Assembly (NCBI GenBank): GCA_965220235.1
Contig: OZ244815.1
Location: 3,348,001-3,412,000, forward strand
Length of the DNA stretch: 64,000 nt
From: Bin55 sp965220235
GTDB taxonomy: Bacteria; Pseudomonadota; Gammaproteobacteria; Pseudomonadales; Azotimanducaceae
Reading direction: 5' to 3'
The notes beneath the pieces were generated by a model. It did not search any database. It was not told the DNA's origin and saw only the letters and a program-made list of their open reading frames with translations. This document shows positions 53,323 to 62,863 of the stretch, piece by piece. How positions within the stretch are numbered: position 1 is the stretch's first letter; the number at the start of each line of letters is the position of its first letter. The position numbers and the translations under genes are program-made.

Positions 53323-53523
53323 CTAATTTAGAAGAACACTAACTCCACGGACGTGCCGGAATATACCCCGAAGCAGATAGAGGATCGCTATCAGCGGCTC
53401 TGACGTCCAAACACCTATCGTTTTTCCTTTTGACTGACAACACTGATCAATAATCAAAGAGAAATCCTCGATTGCGACGAGAGTGTGCTCCTCAGACTCG
53501 CCTTCCAAATGCAACTTAGTCAC
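53323..53523 (-). CDS. possible small open frame, unknown
   Basis: A 66-codon minus-strand frame, GTG start, 123 bases beyond the VWA gene on the same strand. Contents look protein-like (an acidic N-terminal half, then IAILYLLRGIF), but there is no recognisable family and no clear ribosome binding site. I include it with low confidence. Confidence 0.2.
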   Translation of the reverse strand: MTKLHLEGESEEHTLVAIEDFSLIIDQCCQSKGKTIGVWTSEPLIAILYLLRGIFRHVRGVSVLLN

Positions 53524-53646
53524 GTTCGGAAATAAATGTAGCCGCGTAGAAGCTGGTACACCGCAATCCGTGATTCTGAATTGATACGCCGATATTTATC
53601 GTTTTTAATTGGTTAACGCGATAGGTGATGTTGAGGAGTTCAGTAA

Positions 53647-55650
53647 TTAATGGATTTTGCTTCGCTTACCGGTAATGTAGTCCACCAAGACGTACTCGCC
53701 TAAGCGACGTGGATTCGTATAGAAAACACGGCCTCCATTGATTTTCGTCACTTCGTCGATGAAGTGAGCGAAATACCCACCTGCATCAAGCATGAAGGTG
53801 TTTATCGAAATGTCCTTTTTCGTGCACCGTTGGACCGCTCGATAGGTCGCTCGTAACGTTGCTCTAGTTGGAGGATAGTTGAATTGTGTTCGACCGTTTA
53901 CAAAGTGAACCGTCGGCTCCCCATCCGAAATGAGGATCACTTGCTTGGTACCGCTCTTGTGTTGTGAAAGCAGCTTCTCTGACAGCAGGAGTGCATGTTC
54001 CATGTTTGTTCCGGTCATGTATTCGTCCCACTGTAAATAGAGCAGTTCGTGAGGCTTCACCTCGCGTGCGAGGACATCGAATCCAATCACGTAAAACGAA
54101 TCGTGTGGGTACTGCGAAGTAATCAAATGCTGTAGTGCGAGTGCAACCTTCTTCGCAGATTGAAACGCACCTCGCATAGCCATCGACGTAGAGAGATCGA
54201 GACACATGACGGTGTGAGTCGAAGATTTGAGTTCAGACCGATGTATTTCGAAATCATCCGCATTCAAGTCAACTGGCGTACCCGGACCATTTCTAACGAT
54301 GGCGTTGTAAATGGTCTTTGGCAAGTCGAGATGTAATGGATCGCCGTATTCATACGCTTTCGTCTCCGACTGACGGTCGCCAAAACGACCTTCCTCCGGC
54401 ATCGAATGTGAACCAAGACGAGCCTGTCGCAGTCTTGCGTATATCTCGGACAGTGCTTTGAAACCTAGCTTTCGAGCACCTACCGGTGTGAGCTCCCATT
54501 CGTTGTCATTGACCTGACGGATGAGTCCAGAATCTTTGAGCATGTCTCGGATGCGTTGAAGGTCAACCAGCTCTTCTTCCGCTTCGTCGCCTAATATCTC
54601 CTTGATCAGATCACGATCAATCTGTTCGAGATCACCCGACCGTTCCGCATTTAGGATTTGCTCCTTTAAGCGTTCATACTCATGCATCTGTTCCATGAGG
54701 CGTCGCGCAGCTTCAAGGTCAAGTTCTTCTTCTCCTCGAAATCCGAATGACTTGCCTGGCGGCAGCAGATACTCGAGCTCCTTCCGTAGTTTGTTGAACT
54801 CCGAGTTAAGCTCGGAATCACTGAAACGGTCATTCAGCAAGTCGGCGAGTTGATCTCGCTGTGACTTGGACATCGACCACAATAGCGATTGAGCAGCGGC
54901 CATCTGTTGTTGCATCTGTTGCAGCAACTCATCCAGTGACTCGGGTGGCTGATCGCCAAACATGTCGCCAAATTCCTTCATGAATTCGTCGAATCCAGTG
55001 TCTTCGTCACCGGCGATCTTCTTGACCAGCATGTCGTTAAGCGCCTTCATCATGTCTTTCAAGCGCTGCATGTCTTCAGGTGACATGTTGTTGATACGAT
55101 CGGATAAATCCTTGAAGAACGAATCCGTTACCGCATCGCGTAATTGTTTGAGTAACTCTTGGAACTTGCGCTGCGCCTCCGGATCAAGGAAGTCGTAGTC
55201 CTTCAGTGCTTGCATTCGCCCCGCAGCATCCGGTGGCAGCTGACTTAATTCCTCTTCTTTCTTGTCCGCGATTGCACGGAGCGCATCATCCGTAAAGTCG
55301 TTTTCGTCGTCGCTCAGCTCACCCCGCATGCGCTCAATTACGCCACGTTCTAAATCAAGGATTTCGTCGAGCTGCCTTTCAATGTCCTTCATAACACTTG
55401 AAAGATCGAAACGACGAAGTTGCTCGTTTTGTCGCTCACGAAGCGAACGCAACATATGGTTCAAACCGCGGCGTTGACCGCCATCAGGTTGTCGAATACC
55501 ACGAGACATTAATCGACGCAATGCATCTGACAAGTCACCATATTCAGCAAGATCATCAGCGAGCTGTTGCATAACCTCGTCTACGTTGAGCTTAGCTGCT
55601 TTGGTCCCGTCCCATTCGAAGTAACGGTGTCGAGATTGAATCTGTCGCAT
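53647..55650 (-). CDS. VWA-domain protein, partner of the adjacent AAA ATPase
   Basis: 667-residue cytoplasmic protein. The first 400 residues are long, charged helices with coiled-coil character (LLQQMQQQMAAAQ). The C-terminal VWA domain has the MIDAS metal site: DLSTSMA (DxSxS), the Thr in MTGTNMEHAL and the Asp in SDGEPT. With the upstream ChlI/MoxR-type ATPase nine bases away it forms the standard MoxR-VWA pair, usually a chaperone for metal insertion or complex assembly. The client is not evident. Confidence 0.9.
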   Translation of the reverse strand: MRQIQSRHRYFEWDGTKAAKLNVDEVMQQLADDLAEYGDLSDALRRLMSRGIRQPDGGQRRGLNHMLRSLRERQNEQLRRFDLSSVMKDIERQLDEILDLERGVIERMRGELSDDENDFTDDALRAIADKKEEELSQLPPDAAGRMQALKDYDFLDPEAQRKFQELLKQLRDAVTDSFFKDLSDRINNMSPEDMQRLKDMMKALNDMLVKKIAGDEDTGFDEFMKEFGDMFGDQPPESLDELLQQMQQQMAAAQSLLWSMSKSQRDQLADLLNDRFSDSELNSEFNKLRKELEYLLPPGKSFGFRGEEELDLEAARRLMEQMHEYERLKEQILNAERSGDLEQIDRDLIKEILGDEAEEELVDLQRIRDMLKDSGLIRQVNDNEWELTPVGARKLGFKALSEIYARLRQARLGSHSMPEEGRFGDRQSETKAYEYGDPLHLDLPKTIYNAIVRNGPGTPVDLNADDFEIHRSELKSSTHTVMCLDLSTSMAMRGAFQSAKKVALALQHLITSQYPHDSFYVIGFDVLAREVKPHELLYLQWDEYMTGTNMEHALLLSEKLLSQHKSGTKQVILISDGEPTVHFVNGRTQFNYPPTRATLRATYRAVQRCTKKDISINTFMLDAGGYFAHFIDEVTKINGGRVFYTNPRRLGEYVLVDYITGKRSKIH

Positions 55651-55659
55651 GATCGATAC

Positions 55660-57060
55660 CTATTCGCGAGCCATGTATCGCCCGCGATGCGCGTACGACT
55701 CCTTGCTTACAAGGTCATGCAGATACATACCTTCGAGGAGAAATTCGAGTTCTGAAGCAAGTGACGCAGATTCTGGCGCAGAGTTCTTTAACGTACTTCG
55801 TAATGCTTCTGATGAGGCTACGCAGGAGGCGTAGACATCAAGTGGGACGTCAGCCCCAACTTCGACAGATTCGGTATTCTCGAAATACTCCATCATCGCC
55901 TCCATTTCATCCAAGTCGTACACACGATCCCAAACGTTCTGCACAGCGGTATTGATCAATTTCGTTACGACGGCATCTTCTTCACTCTCGTCGAAGACCT
56001 CGAACTCGAGCTTCCCGTACAGAGCCGCTAGGATGTACTGGAGATCTGAAATTCTCGGAACCACTACTTTCTCGTCGAGCTGCAACGCTCGACGGAAGGC
56101 ATTAGCAAGCATCGTCTCGTAAACCGTGATAGATGTCCGAACTGAAACACCCGATCGTTGATTGATGTCAGCAGAATCCCTTGCGAGGTGTGTTATCTCA
56201 ACCGCGATCCTTCCCATAAAGTCTGGTACATCGAGCGAGCGATCCTGTAAGTCCAACGGAGTCGCTTCCTGATGCACGATGCGTAATTCATCGCCGGTGG
56301 ACTGCGGGTAGTGGGTGCGAACCTGAGACCCGAATCGATCTTTCAACGGCGTGATTAAGCGACCACGATTTGTATAGTCCTCCGGGTTAGCGGTAACCAC
56401 AAGGAACACATCCAAAGGCAATCGAATCTTGTGTCCACGGATTTGAACGTCTCGTTCTTCGAGGATGTTTAACAACCCGACTTGGATCCGTTCTGCGAGG
56501 TCTGGTAACTCGTTTATTGCGAAAATCCCGTGATTCACCCTCGGAATAAGCCCGTAGTGAAGGGTCGATTCATCCGCCAAGTATCTGCCTTCGGCGATTT
56601 TGACAGGGTCAATCTCACCCAGGAGGTCGGCGATCGTTATGTCAGGCGTCGCCAGTTTTTCAGCGTAACGATCTTCGCGATCCAACCAACGAATAGACGA
56701 GTCATCGCCTTGATCAGCGACGATTGCCTTCCCCAACTTAGTGATTGGAGTGAACGGGGACTCAGGGATCTCCGCATCCGCGAGAACCGGGAGTGCATCG
56801 TCAAGTAATGACTCCAGACTTCGAACGATCTTTGACTTTGCTTGACCCCTTTCGCCAAGCAAGATCAAGTCTTGACAGCTCAGCAATCCGTTAACGAGTT
56901 GCGGCACAACGGACTCGTCATACCCTATTACGCCCGGAAACAATTCGTCTCCCAATCTCAGCTTGCGGATGAGATTCCGACGCATCTCCTGCTTCACTGG
57001 CTGAAACTCATATCCAGAAGCCTTTAGGTCGCCTAATGTGGTTGGTTGAGTTTCACTCAC
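55660..57060 (-). CDS. ChlI/MoxR-type AAA+ ATPase
   Basis: 466-residue AAA+ ATPase similar to magnesium chelatase subunit I. Walker A is GERGQAKSK, followed by NELPDLAERIQVGLLNILEERDVQIRG with VVTANPEDYTNRGRLITPLKDRFGSQV (sensor region). The frame starts at ATG 57099, but a GTG at 57060 has AAGGAG six bases ahead and is clearly better. It is the first gene of the AAA-VWA pair. Confidence 0.9.
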   Translation of the reverse strand: MSETQPTTLGDLKASGYEFQPVKQEMRRNLIRKLRLGDELFPGVIGYDESVVPQLVNGLLSCQDLILLGERGQAKSKIVRSLESLLDDALPVLADAEIPESPFTPITKLGKAIVADQGDDSSIRWLDREDRYAEKLATPDITIADLLGEIDPVKIAEGRYLADESTLHYGLIPRVNHGIFAINELPDLAERIQVGLLNILEERDVQIRGHKIRLPLDVFLVVTANPEDYTNRGRLITPLKDRFGSQVRTHYPQSTGDELRIVHQEATPLDLQDRSLDVPDFMGRIAVEITHLARDSADINQRSGVSVRTSITVYETMLANAFRRALQLDEKVVVPRISDLQYILAALYGKLEFEVFDESEEDAVVTKLINTAVQNVWDRVYDLDEMEAMMEYFENTESVEVGADVPLDVYASCVASSEALRSTLKNSAPESASLASELEFLLEGMYLHDLVSKESYAHRGRYMARE

Positions 57061-57290
57061 TGATAGCTCCTTGCTACGTCGGCGCAAACTAAAACGCATC
57101 TATCAACAAATCCTGTAACGTTTTAGTCACTTCTATTCTAGAGAGAGCCTTGCTAATCGCCACGGCCAACTGTCGACTTCGTGAAAGCGCCAACACCACA
57201 ATATTCTGATGGCTCCATCGAATCCCAAATCTAAACAAATTCGATATTCCTAGAATCTCTTATCTGGTCTTAATCCAAATCTCGTTATCA

Positions 57291-58136
57291 GTGGCAGAGA
57301 ATCTAGCGACAAAAGACACGACCCCGTGTGCAGAGGTGTCGGCGGCACAGAACGAACCAATGATTGGGAGTGCGCCACAAGTCGGACTGTGGATTCTCTT
57401 GGAGGTACGAGACGTTTGGGAGCCGAAGAATCTTCAGACTAACTCACTGCCGGACGTTGCGAATTCATGGCTTGATGATGCGATGGTACGAGGTGAGGCA
57501 GAAGGCTTGATGCCTCGCGCACAGTTCATTCGGCATAGACGAAGGGCGACAGACCCATTAACCGTGATGACTTTTCGGGACGGCGAACTCAGACGGCGGG
57601 AAATTAGCGACTATAGCGAACTCGCCGATATCGACCCACTTGGTAATCAAATGCCTCGAACCGAGGAAATACTCTATTTCGTATGCACTCATGCGCGTCG
57701 CGACATCTGTTGCTCACGCGAAGGTTTGCCGACATGGCAGCGCCTCGATTCTCTTTCTGACGGTCGAGCGTGGCAAACCACACATCTCGGCGGCCATCGA
57801 TTTGCGCCCAACGTGCTGACGCTTCCAAGTGCTCGCAGTTATGGCCGTGTTCGCGTCGGCGAGGTCGATGCGTTCTTCGCCGATATCGAATCTGGTGCAG
57901 TCCCGACCAGATTTCTAAGAGGTAATTCGTCGTTACCACCGGATGCTCAAGCTTGTGAACCTACCATCCTCCTGAAGGGCGGAAGCTACCTAAGCCTATC
58001 GGACAGCGAAGTGACGTACGAGACTGAGTCCGGCATCGAATCTACACCGATACCCAACAAATGCGAAGTCGAAATTCTCGCCGGTTGTCGTGACCGTGAG
58101 TGGAAGACAGTAGAGGTCTACGAAGTAGCGAGCTAG
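57291..58136 (+). CDS. sucrase/ferredoxin-like family protein
   Basis: 281-residue protein of the sucraseferredoxin-like (thioredoxin-fold ferredoxin, Apd1/Aim32-like) family: CTHARRDICCSREGLP, then HLGGHRFAPNVLTLPSAR. In the family such Cys/His residues can bind a [2Fe-2S] cluster. The start is a GTG at 57291. It is divergent from the ATPase gene, with about 230 bases of intergenic sequence in which nothing is seen. Redox role inferred, partner unknown. Confidence 0.85.
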   Translation: MAENLATKDTTPCAEVSAAQNEPMIGSAPQVGLWILLEVRDVWEPKNLQTNSLPDVANSWLDDAMVRGEAEGLMPRAQFIRHRRRATDPLTVMTFRDGELRRREISDYSELADIDPLGNQMPRTEEILYFVCTHARRDICCSREGLPTWQRLDSLSDGRAWQTTHLGGHRFAPNVLTLPSARSYGRVRVGEVDAFFADIESGAVPTRFLRGNSSLPPDAQACEPTILLKGGSYLSLSDSEVTYETESGIESTPIPNKCEVEILAGCRDREWKTVEVYEVAS

Positions 58137-58140
58137 TCGC

Positions 58141-58998
58141 CTACGCGCTAAACCTTCTCTGACCTGATCGAAGGTCTGTCAAGACGAAATTTCGTACGCG
58201 TTCTGTCATGTCAGCAATATCGACTTTTTGATCCAAGCGGAACGGTTCGCCAACCGTGATCCTGTACGGTCTTCCTTCTTTTCTCACGATTTCTCGGAAC
58301 AGCGTCATGTCCTTCAGTTCCGTGTTGATGTACCACGTAATGTAATAAAAAATCGTGTTCTCACCCTTAATGTGCATAGGAATGACTGGTACTTCATTCC
58401 GCCGAGCGAAACTCAATGCTGTCGTCTGCCAGGGGCGCTCTTTTAGACCTCGAATGGTTGGCTCAGCCAACCGACCCGATGGGAAAATCACAACCAATCG
58501 CTCCTCTTTGAACGCCTGATTAATCGCCCGAACGGTTTCGCGAGTTTTTTGGGCGTTGCGCTCTTCGACTCGCCATTCAACAGGGATGATGATGTCCGCA
58601 AGACCTGCCGATGCTCTGATCGCATCCCTATTCGCAACGAAACACATATCGTCGCGAATGTGTTTAAAAGCATCAAAAACCGCGATCCCATCAGCAATTC
58701 CTGCTGGATGGTTTGGCGTTACCAATGCTGGTCCCGACGCGGGAATGTGCTCACTACCACTCACGGTAACTTCAAGATGAAGCAGATCGGACATGTAATC
58801 CATGATTTCGCGCCCAGACATCCCCTGTGTCGCATCGACCATCTCGACAGCACGGTTGTAACCAAGTATCCCTTTACAGAGAGATTTCAATAGCGGCCAC
58901 AAGTAAGGATGCTTCCTAAGGTGTTCTGCGCGTTCATCGATGAGAATGTCGACGATGTGTTGAGGTCGATCCTTATGGGAGGTCGCTTCAAGCGCCAT
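58141..58998 (-). CDS. PlsC-like acyltransferase
   Basis: Membrane-associated acyltransferase of the 1-acylglycerol-3-phosphate O-acyltransferase superfamily, 285 residues. Motif I is NHPAGIADG (the H-x4-D catalytic pair) and motif III FPSGRLAEPTIRGLKE. The ATG at 58998 overlaps the preceding alpha/beta hydrolase stop and has GGAACG ahead; the longer frame to 59028 is less likely. Last gene of a three-gene minus operon. Confidence 0.9.
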   Translation of the reverse strand: MALEATSHKDRPQHIVDILIDERAEHLRKHPYLWPLLKSLCKGILGYNRAVEMVDATQGMSGREIMDYMSDLLHLEVTVSGSEHIPASGPALVTPNHPAGIADGIAVFDAFKHIRDDMCFVANRDAIRASAGLADIIIPVEWRVEERNAQKTRETVRAINQAFKEERLVVIFPSGRLAEPTIRGLKERPWQTTALSFARRNEVPVIPMHIKGENTIFYYITWYINTELKDMTLFREIVRKEGRPYRITVGEPFRLDQKVDIADMTERVRNFVLTDLRSGQRRFSA

Positions 58999-59791
58999 GC
59001 GTCGTTCCATCCGATAGATCGTGTACAAACGCCTCTACATGCGTATTGAAGGCGTCAGCCGCTTCCATGTTGACAGCATGCCCTGCAGGTAGGTCATGAA
59101 CTACGAGATTCGGTAGATTCACTAACGCATACTCTCGCAACGGTTGAAACCTGCGTTCATGGGAGCCGCATAGCAGCATGGATGGAACCGTCGATCGCGC
59201 TAGATCCAACCGCACAGAAGCAAATGGACTGGTCCATCGCATCGTTCCTGCAATCCCCTCGACTGTGTGGGATTCCCCGTCTTCAAGAAGCGCTTTTTTC
59301 ACCTTCGCCGGTAATCGCTTCGCGTGTCGCGGATGAACCGGAATCCGCTCTACGGAAGTCATTCCACCTCGCATTAATCCTTCGTAGGACGCCGCACTGC
59401 TTGCCTGCCATTTGCGACAGGTGTCAGCGTCTGCGAAAGCCGATGAGCTATTCGTCAAGAACTGACCAATGACCCGATCAGGATGACTAATCGAGTACCG
59501 CATTGTTAGCGCTCCGCCAAGCGAACATCCACCTACGAACCAACGTTCAATTCCCAAACCTTCACGAATTGTTTCAAAGAGCCGTGTGTAGTTTGCCGGC
59601 TTATACGCTTCCGGGTCAGATGGCGAAGGTGAAAGATGGTGCCCCCATAGCTCCACTGTTACGGGGGTCGTACAGGCCGATAACATCGGCAAATTGAGTA
59701 ACCATTGCGCACGACTTGCCAACATACCATGCACCAACAGCAACGGTGGGCCTTGTCCTTCATGGACGACGACACTTAGTTCTTTGGTCAC
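58988..59791 (-). CDS. alpha/beta hydrolase
   Basis: 267-residue alpha/beta hydrolase. HGMLASRAQW gives the oxyanion region, GGCSLGGA the nucleophile elbow (Ser), and AGHAVNMEA the catalytic His. Starts at a GTG that overlaps the dehydrogenase stop (GTGA). Small-molecule ester or CoA-thioester cleavage is possible; the substrate is not known. Confidence 0.9.
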   Translation of the reverse strand: MTKELSVVVHEGQGPPLLLVHGMLASRAQWLLNLPMLSACTTPVTVELWGHHLSPSPSDPEAYKPANYTRLFETIREGLGIERWFVGGCSLGGALTMRYSISHPDRVIGQFLTNSSSAFADADTCRKWQASSAASYEGLMRGGMTSVERIPVHPRHAKRLPAKVKKALLEDGESHTVEGIAGTMRWTSPFASVRLDLARSTVPSMLLCGSHERRFQPLREYALVNLPNLVVHDLPAGHAVNMEAADAFNTHVEAFVHDLSDGTTHGA

Positions 59792-60846
59792 AGTGCGTCC
59801 GCAACCGCCTGCACCATCTCGGACGTTGAGGCGTTGCCACCTTGGTCAGGGGTTAGCGCTGTTCCATCCGAATATACCTGCTCGATCGCACGTTCCAAAC
59901 GCGTAGCAAATTCGCTAAAGCCCAGATATTCCATCATCATGCCCACGGTCATCAGCGTAGCGGTCGGATTAATGACGTTCTTCCCAGCGATATCAGGTGC
60001 CGTTCCGTGAGCAGGTTCGAAATACGCATAGTCATTCCCGTAGCAACCACTTGCTGCAAGCCCCAAACTGCCCAGTAGTCCGCCCGCGGCGTCAGAGAGC
60101 AAGTCACCGTAGAGGTTCGGCATAACGATTACGTCAAATCGCTGCGGCTCTCGGATCATGCGGCAGGCGAAGTCGTCAACGATGAAATGATCGAATTCGA
60201 CATCTCCGTTCGCTTCAGCGACTTCGTTCGCCACCTCTAGGAAGAAGCCATCGCTTTCGCGCAGCATGTTGTGTTTTACGACGCAAGTGACCTTGTTCTT
60301 TTTCGCTCGTTTCCGTGCTAGATCAAACGCAAAGCGAACGACTCGTTCCGTACCTTCACGTGTGATCGCCTTTATCGCATAGCGTCCCTCGCCCAACTCT
60401 CGGATTGGTTTTCGCGTCGTACGACCGGGCTTGTCCAGAAAATCTAACTCTGTTAAGTCGCCTTCTACTGCGACGTATAAGTCTTCAAGATTCTCGCGTA
60501 CGATCGTGAAATCAATGCCGTCCGGTTTACGTAGGGGACTTGCGATGCCTGGAAAATACCTACACGGACGGACATTCGCAAACGTGTTCTTGCCCCATCG
60601 CAGATACATAAGTGCCGCGCCCGATGGACCGCTTGTCGCACCAAAGAGTGTCGCATCACTTGAGTCAATGCACTCTTTCGCTTCCGCAGGGAATGCGGTA
60701 CCCCCGCTGTCGATCGCGGGCTGACCAACCTCCGGATAGACTAATGAAACCGGCAGGTTTTGGTTTTGCAATAACTGGATGACGGGACGCATGGCTTCAG
60801 GCGCTGCGTCGTCTCCTTCAATTACTGCAACCTGTTTCAGCAACAC
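59788..60846 (-). CDS. isocitrate/isopropylmalate-family dehydrogenase
   Basis: NAD(P)-dependent beta-decarboxylating dehydrogenase, 352 residues. Visible: VIEGDDAAPEAM at the N-terminus, TIVRENLEDLYVAVEG (substrate loop), VVKHNMLRESDG with the catalytic Lys, and NLYGDLLSDAAGGLLGSLGLAAS, then EPAHGTAPDIAGKNVINPTA. It could be an isocitrate, 3-isopropylmalate, homoisocitrate or tartrate enzyme; the specificity is not resolved. GTG start at 60846. First gene of the three-gene minus operon. Confidence 0.9.
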   Translation of the reverse strand: MLLKQVAVIEGDDAAPEAMRPVIQLLQNQNLPVSLVYPEVGQPAIDSGGTAFPAEAKECIDSSDATLFGATSGPSGAALMYLRWGKNTFANVRPCRYFPGIASPLRKPDGIDFTIVRENLEDLYVAVEGDLTELDFLDKPGRTTRKPIRELGEGRYAIKAITREGTERVVRFAFDLARKRAKKNKVTCVVKHNMLRESDGFFLEVANEVAEANGDVEFDHFIVDDFACRMIREPQRFDVIVMPNLYGDLLSDAAGGLLGSLGLAASGCYGNDYAYFEPAHGTAPDIAGKNVINPTATLMTVGMMMEYLGFSEFATRLERAIEQVYSDGTALTPDQGGNASTSEMVQAVADAL

Positions 60847-61028
60847 CGTCCCCAGCTAAATCAACACTCTGTCACATCGCGCAGTATGCGCCAGCATAAC
60901 GACGCAAGTTTATCGGATGTTTTGGAGACACCCCTCAATAAAATCCGAACCGACAATCCCTTGACACAAACGCTAGCCGCGTAGTAGTGTCTTACAGCTG
61001 TACTTGCACTCCTCATGAATACCCTCTT

Positions 61029-61889
61029 GTGAAGCGTACTTTCCTCACGGCAATATTCACGATCGTTTTTCTTCCGATCGTTGTCGGCGCACAGATTACG
61101 TCTGAAATCCCAGATAAGGAAGAGGAGCTGATCACTGACGCGAGTCGTGGATGTCCGATGTCGCCTTACATCGATGTCATGATGCCACTCCTTGACGAGG
61201 ATGATCAGAAGCTCGTTCGCGATGCTCTGAATCTTGACGGGACACACCTATTCCCTGTGTGCGCGTTTCGAGCGACCAACAATTCAAATGAACATAACAA
61301 CTGGCTGGAACAGTACACCCCGTCAGATGAAGTGGCTGAGGATCCGAAAGACCAAGACCAAGTCGGATGGCATCTTGTGAGTGTCGAAGGACGCGAACCG
61401 ACAGAAAAGGACTTTGAAGAGTATGAACACCGTGGTGGAAGGTTGTACCCGTACTTGGAACTCTACGAGTTAGTGGACTTCGATCATCTTCAAGTCGCCG
61501 AGCGAAGTCCGAATCGGATTGTCTTTGAAACGAAACCGACTATTGCGTTTCTTGAGAAGAACGACGCAGGTATGTTGGATGACCATGTCACGACCACCTT
61601 GGTGATCGATCCTGATTCACGACGCCTTGATTTCGTTACAACCAAGCTCAACGAAGAGTTCAAACCGAATGCATTTATGCGAGTCTACGAATTCGATCAA
61701 TCTTTGGACTATGAATTCATACCAGAAGTTGGGGAAGTAATTCTTACCGGCCTACGGATGGAGGCGGACGTGAAATTCGTCGTCATCCGGAGGCGTTTTC
61801 ATCTGAACGCGGATTTATCCGATTTCAGCTGCCCGATCGTACTGCAGCCTGCGACTTGCGAAGACATACACTCACTCGTCGCGGATTAG
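61029..61889 (+). CDS. exported protein of unknown function
   Basis: 286-residue protein with a Sec signal peptide (MKRTFLTAIFTIVFLPIVVGA, cleavage after GA) and an acidic mature part rich in Asp and Glu. No family recognised. Three cysteines lie in CPMSP, LFPVCAF and CPIVLQPATC. GTG 61029 is chosen because it puts a charged n-region directly at the signal; the frame starts earlier at 60987. Divergent from the dehydrogenase operon and 25 bases before prmA. Confidence 0.65.
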   Translation: MKRTFLTAIFTIVFLPIVVGAQITSEIPDKEEELITDASRGCPMSPYIDVMMPLLDEDDQKLVRDALNLDGTHLFPVCAFRATNNSNEHNNWLEQYTPSDEVAEDPKDQDQVGWHLVSVEGREPTEKDFEEYEHRGGRLYPYLELYELVDFDHLQVAERSPNRIVFETKPTIAFLEKNDAGMLDDHVTTTLVIDPDSRRLDFVTTKLNEEFKPNAFMRVYEFDQSLDYEFIPEVGEVILTGLRMEADVKFVVIRRRFHLNADLSDFSCPIVLQPATCEDIHSLVAD

Positions 61890-61914
61890 TTGACCTAGTC
61901 AATTCCACCCCAGC

Positions 61915-62751
61915 ATGGTCGTGTTCCACGAAGTGTCCGTGCGCTGCAGCGCTGATCGCGTGGCAGAGGTCGAGAAAGAACTACACCGAGTAAATGCAAT
62001 CGCCATTTATCTTCGAAACGGCGATGAAAACGAACGAAGTATTGACGGGCAATGGACGCTCACAAACGTCATTGCCTTGCTACCTGAACAAGCAGATCTG
62101 CGAAGTGCCGAAGTAGCTCTATCGAAGCTCGGGTGCGATAGCTTTCACATCGAAACTCTGGATAAGTCTCGATGGATAGAGCGTCTCACTCGGCCAACCC
62201 CTAATCTGACGATAGGACCTTTCCTAATCGGTGGTTCTCTTTCGAACGTCAAAACACCTCAAATACCGCTGCATATCCCCGCCGGTCTCGCGTTTGGCAC
62301 AGGGGAGCACGAAACTACCGCCCTGTGTCTGGAATGGCTCACCAGACAGAGCCTGAGTGAAAAACACGTACTTGATCTCGGTTGCGGGTCAGGCATCCTC
62401 GCAATCGCTGCGATGAAATTGGGTGCGGCGTCAGCGACTGCGATCGACAACGATCCAGACGCATTGGCCGTTACTTCGACAAATGCCTCGAAGAATGCGG
62501 TCGATCTAACTGTGTTGAATCGACTAGATCTAGAAAGTAATTACGACTTGATCGTCGCAAACATCTATGCCGATACTCTTATCGAATACGCCGAAAGCGT
62601 ACAGCGTGTCCTAAATTCAGGCGGCTTGCTTGCGCTGTCCGGAATTCTCGAAAGCCAGTCAGAGCAAGTGAAACGATCCTACTCAGATATCCGATTTGAT
62701 TCGGTCGAGTTACGAAATAACTGGGTAATGCTCTCTGGCTATAAGCACTGA
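61915..62751 (+). CDS. prmA: PrmA, ribosomal protein L11 methyltransferase
   Basis: SAM-dependent enzyme that trimethylates ribosomal protein L11, 278 residues. The SAM site is VLDLGCGSGILAIAAMKLGA, with IDNDPDA, NIYADTLIEYA and, before it, the PrmA element AGLAFGTGEHETT. ATG 61915. In many gammaproteobacteria it is followed by dusB and fis; here the next gene is purH. Confidence 0.95.
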   Translation: MVVFHEVSVRCSADRVAEVEKELHRVNAIAIYLRNGDENERSIDGQWTLTNVIALLPEQADLRSAEVALSKLGCDSFHIETLDKSRWIERLTRPTPNLTIGPFLIGGSLSNVKTPQIPLHIPAGLAFGTGEHETTALCLEWLTRQSLSEKHVLDLGCGSGILAIAAMKLGAASATAIDNDPDALAVTSTNASKNAVDLTVLNRLDLESNYDLIVANIYADTLIEYAESVQRVLNSGGLLALSGILESQSEQVKRSYSDIRFDSVELRNNWVMLSGYKH

Positions 62752-62863
62752 GGCAAGAAGATAATTCCGCTCGCATTCACCTACTGGTTTCACTGAAATC
62801 TAATTCCGCAGCTAGGTGTATTGAAAACACTGCCAATTTACCGCGACATTACACGCAACGTTC

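Larger units (their letters stand above)
52810..53646. other. 837-base gap with no confident gene
   Basis: Between the exporter and the VWA gene. Open frames of 60-110 codons occur on both strands but show no family sequence. The best of them, a 66-codon minus-strand frame at 53323-53523 with a GTG start, is listed below at low confidence. A set of repeats at 53255-53308 is described separately. Otherwise nothing is seen. Confidence 0.5.
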
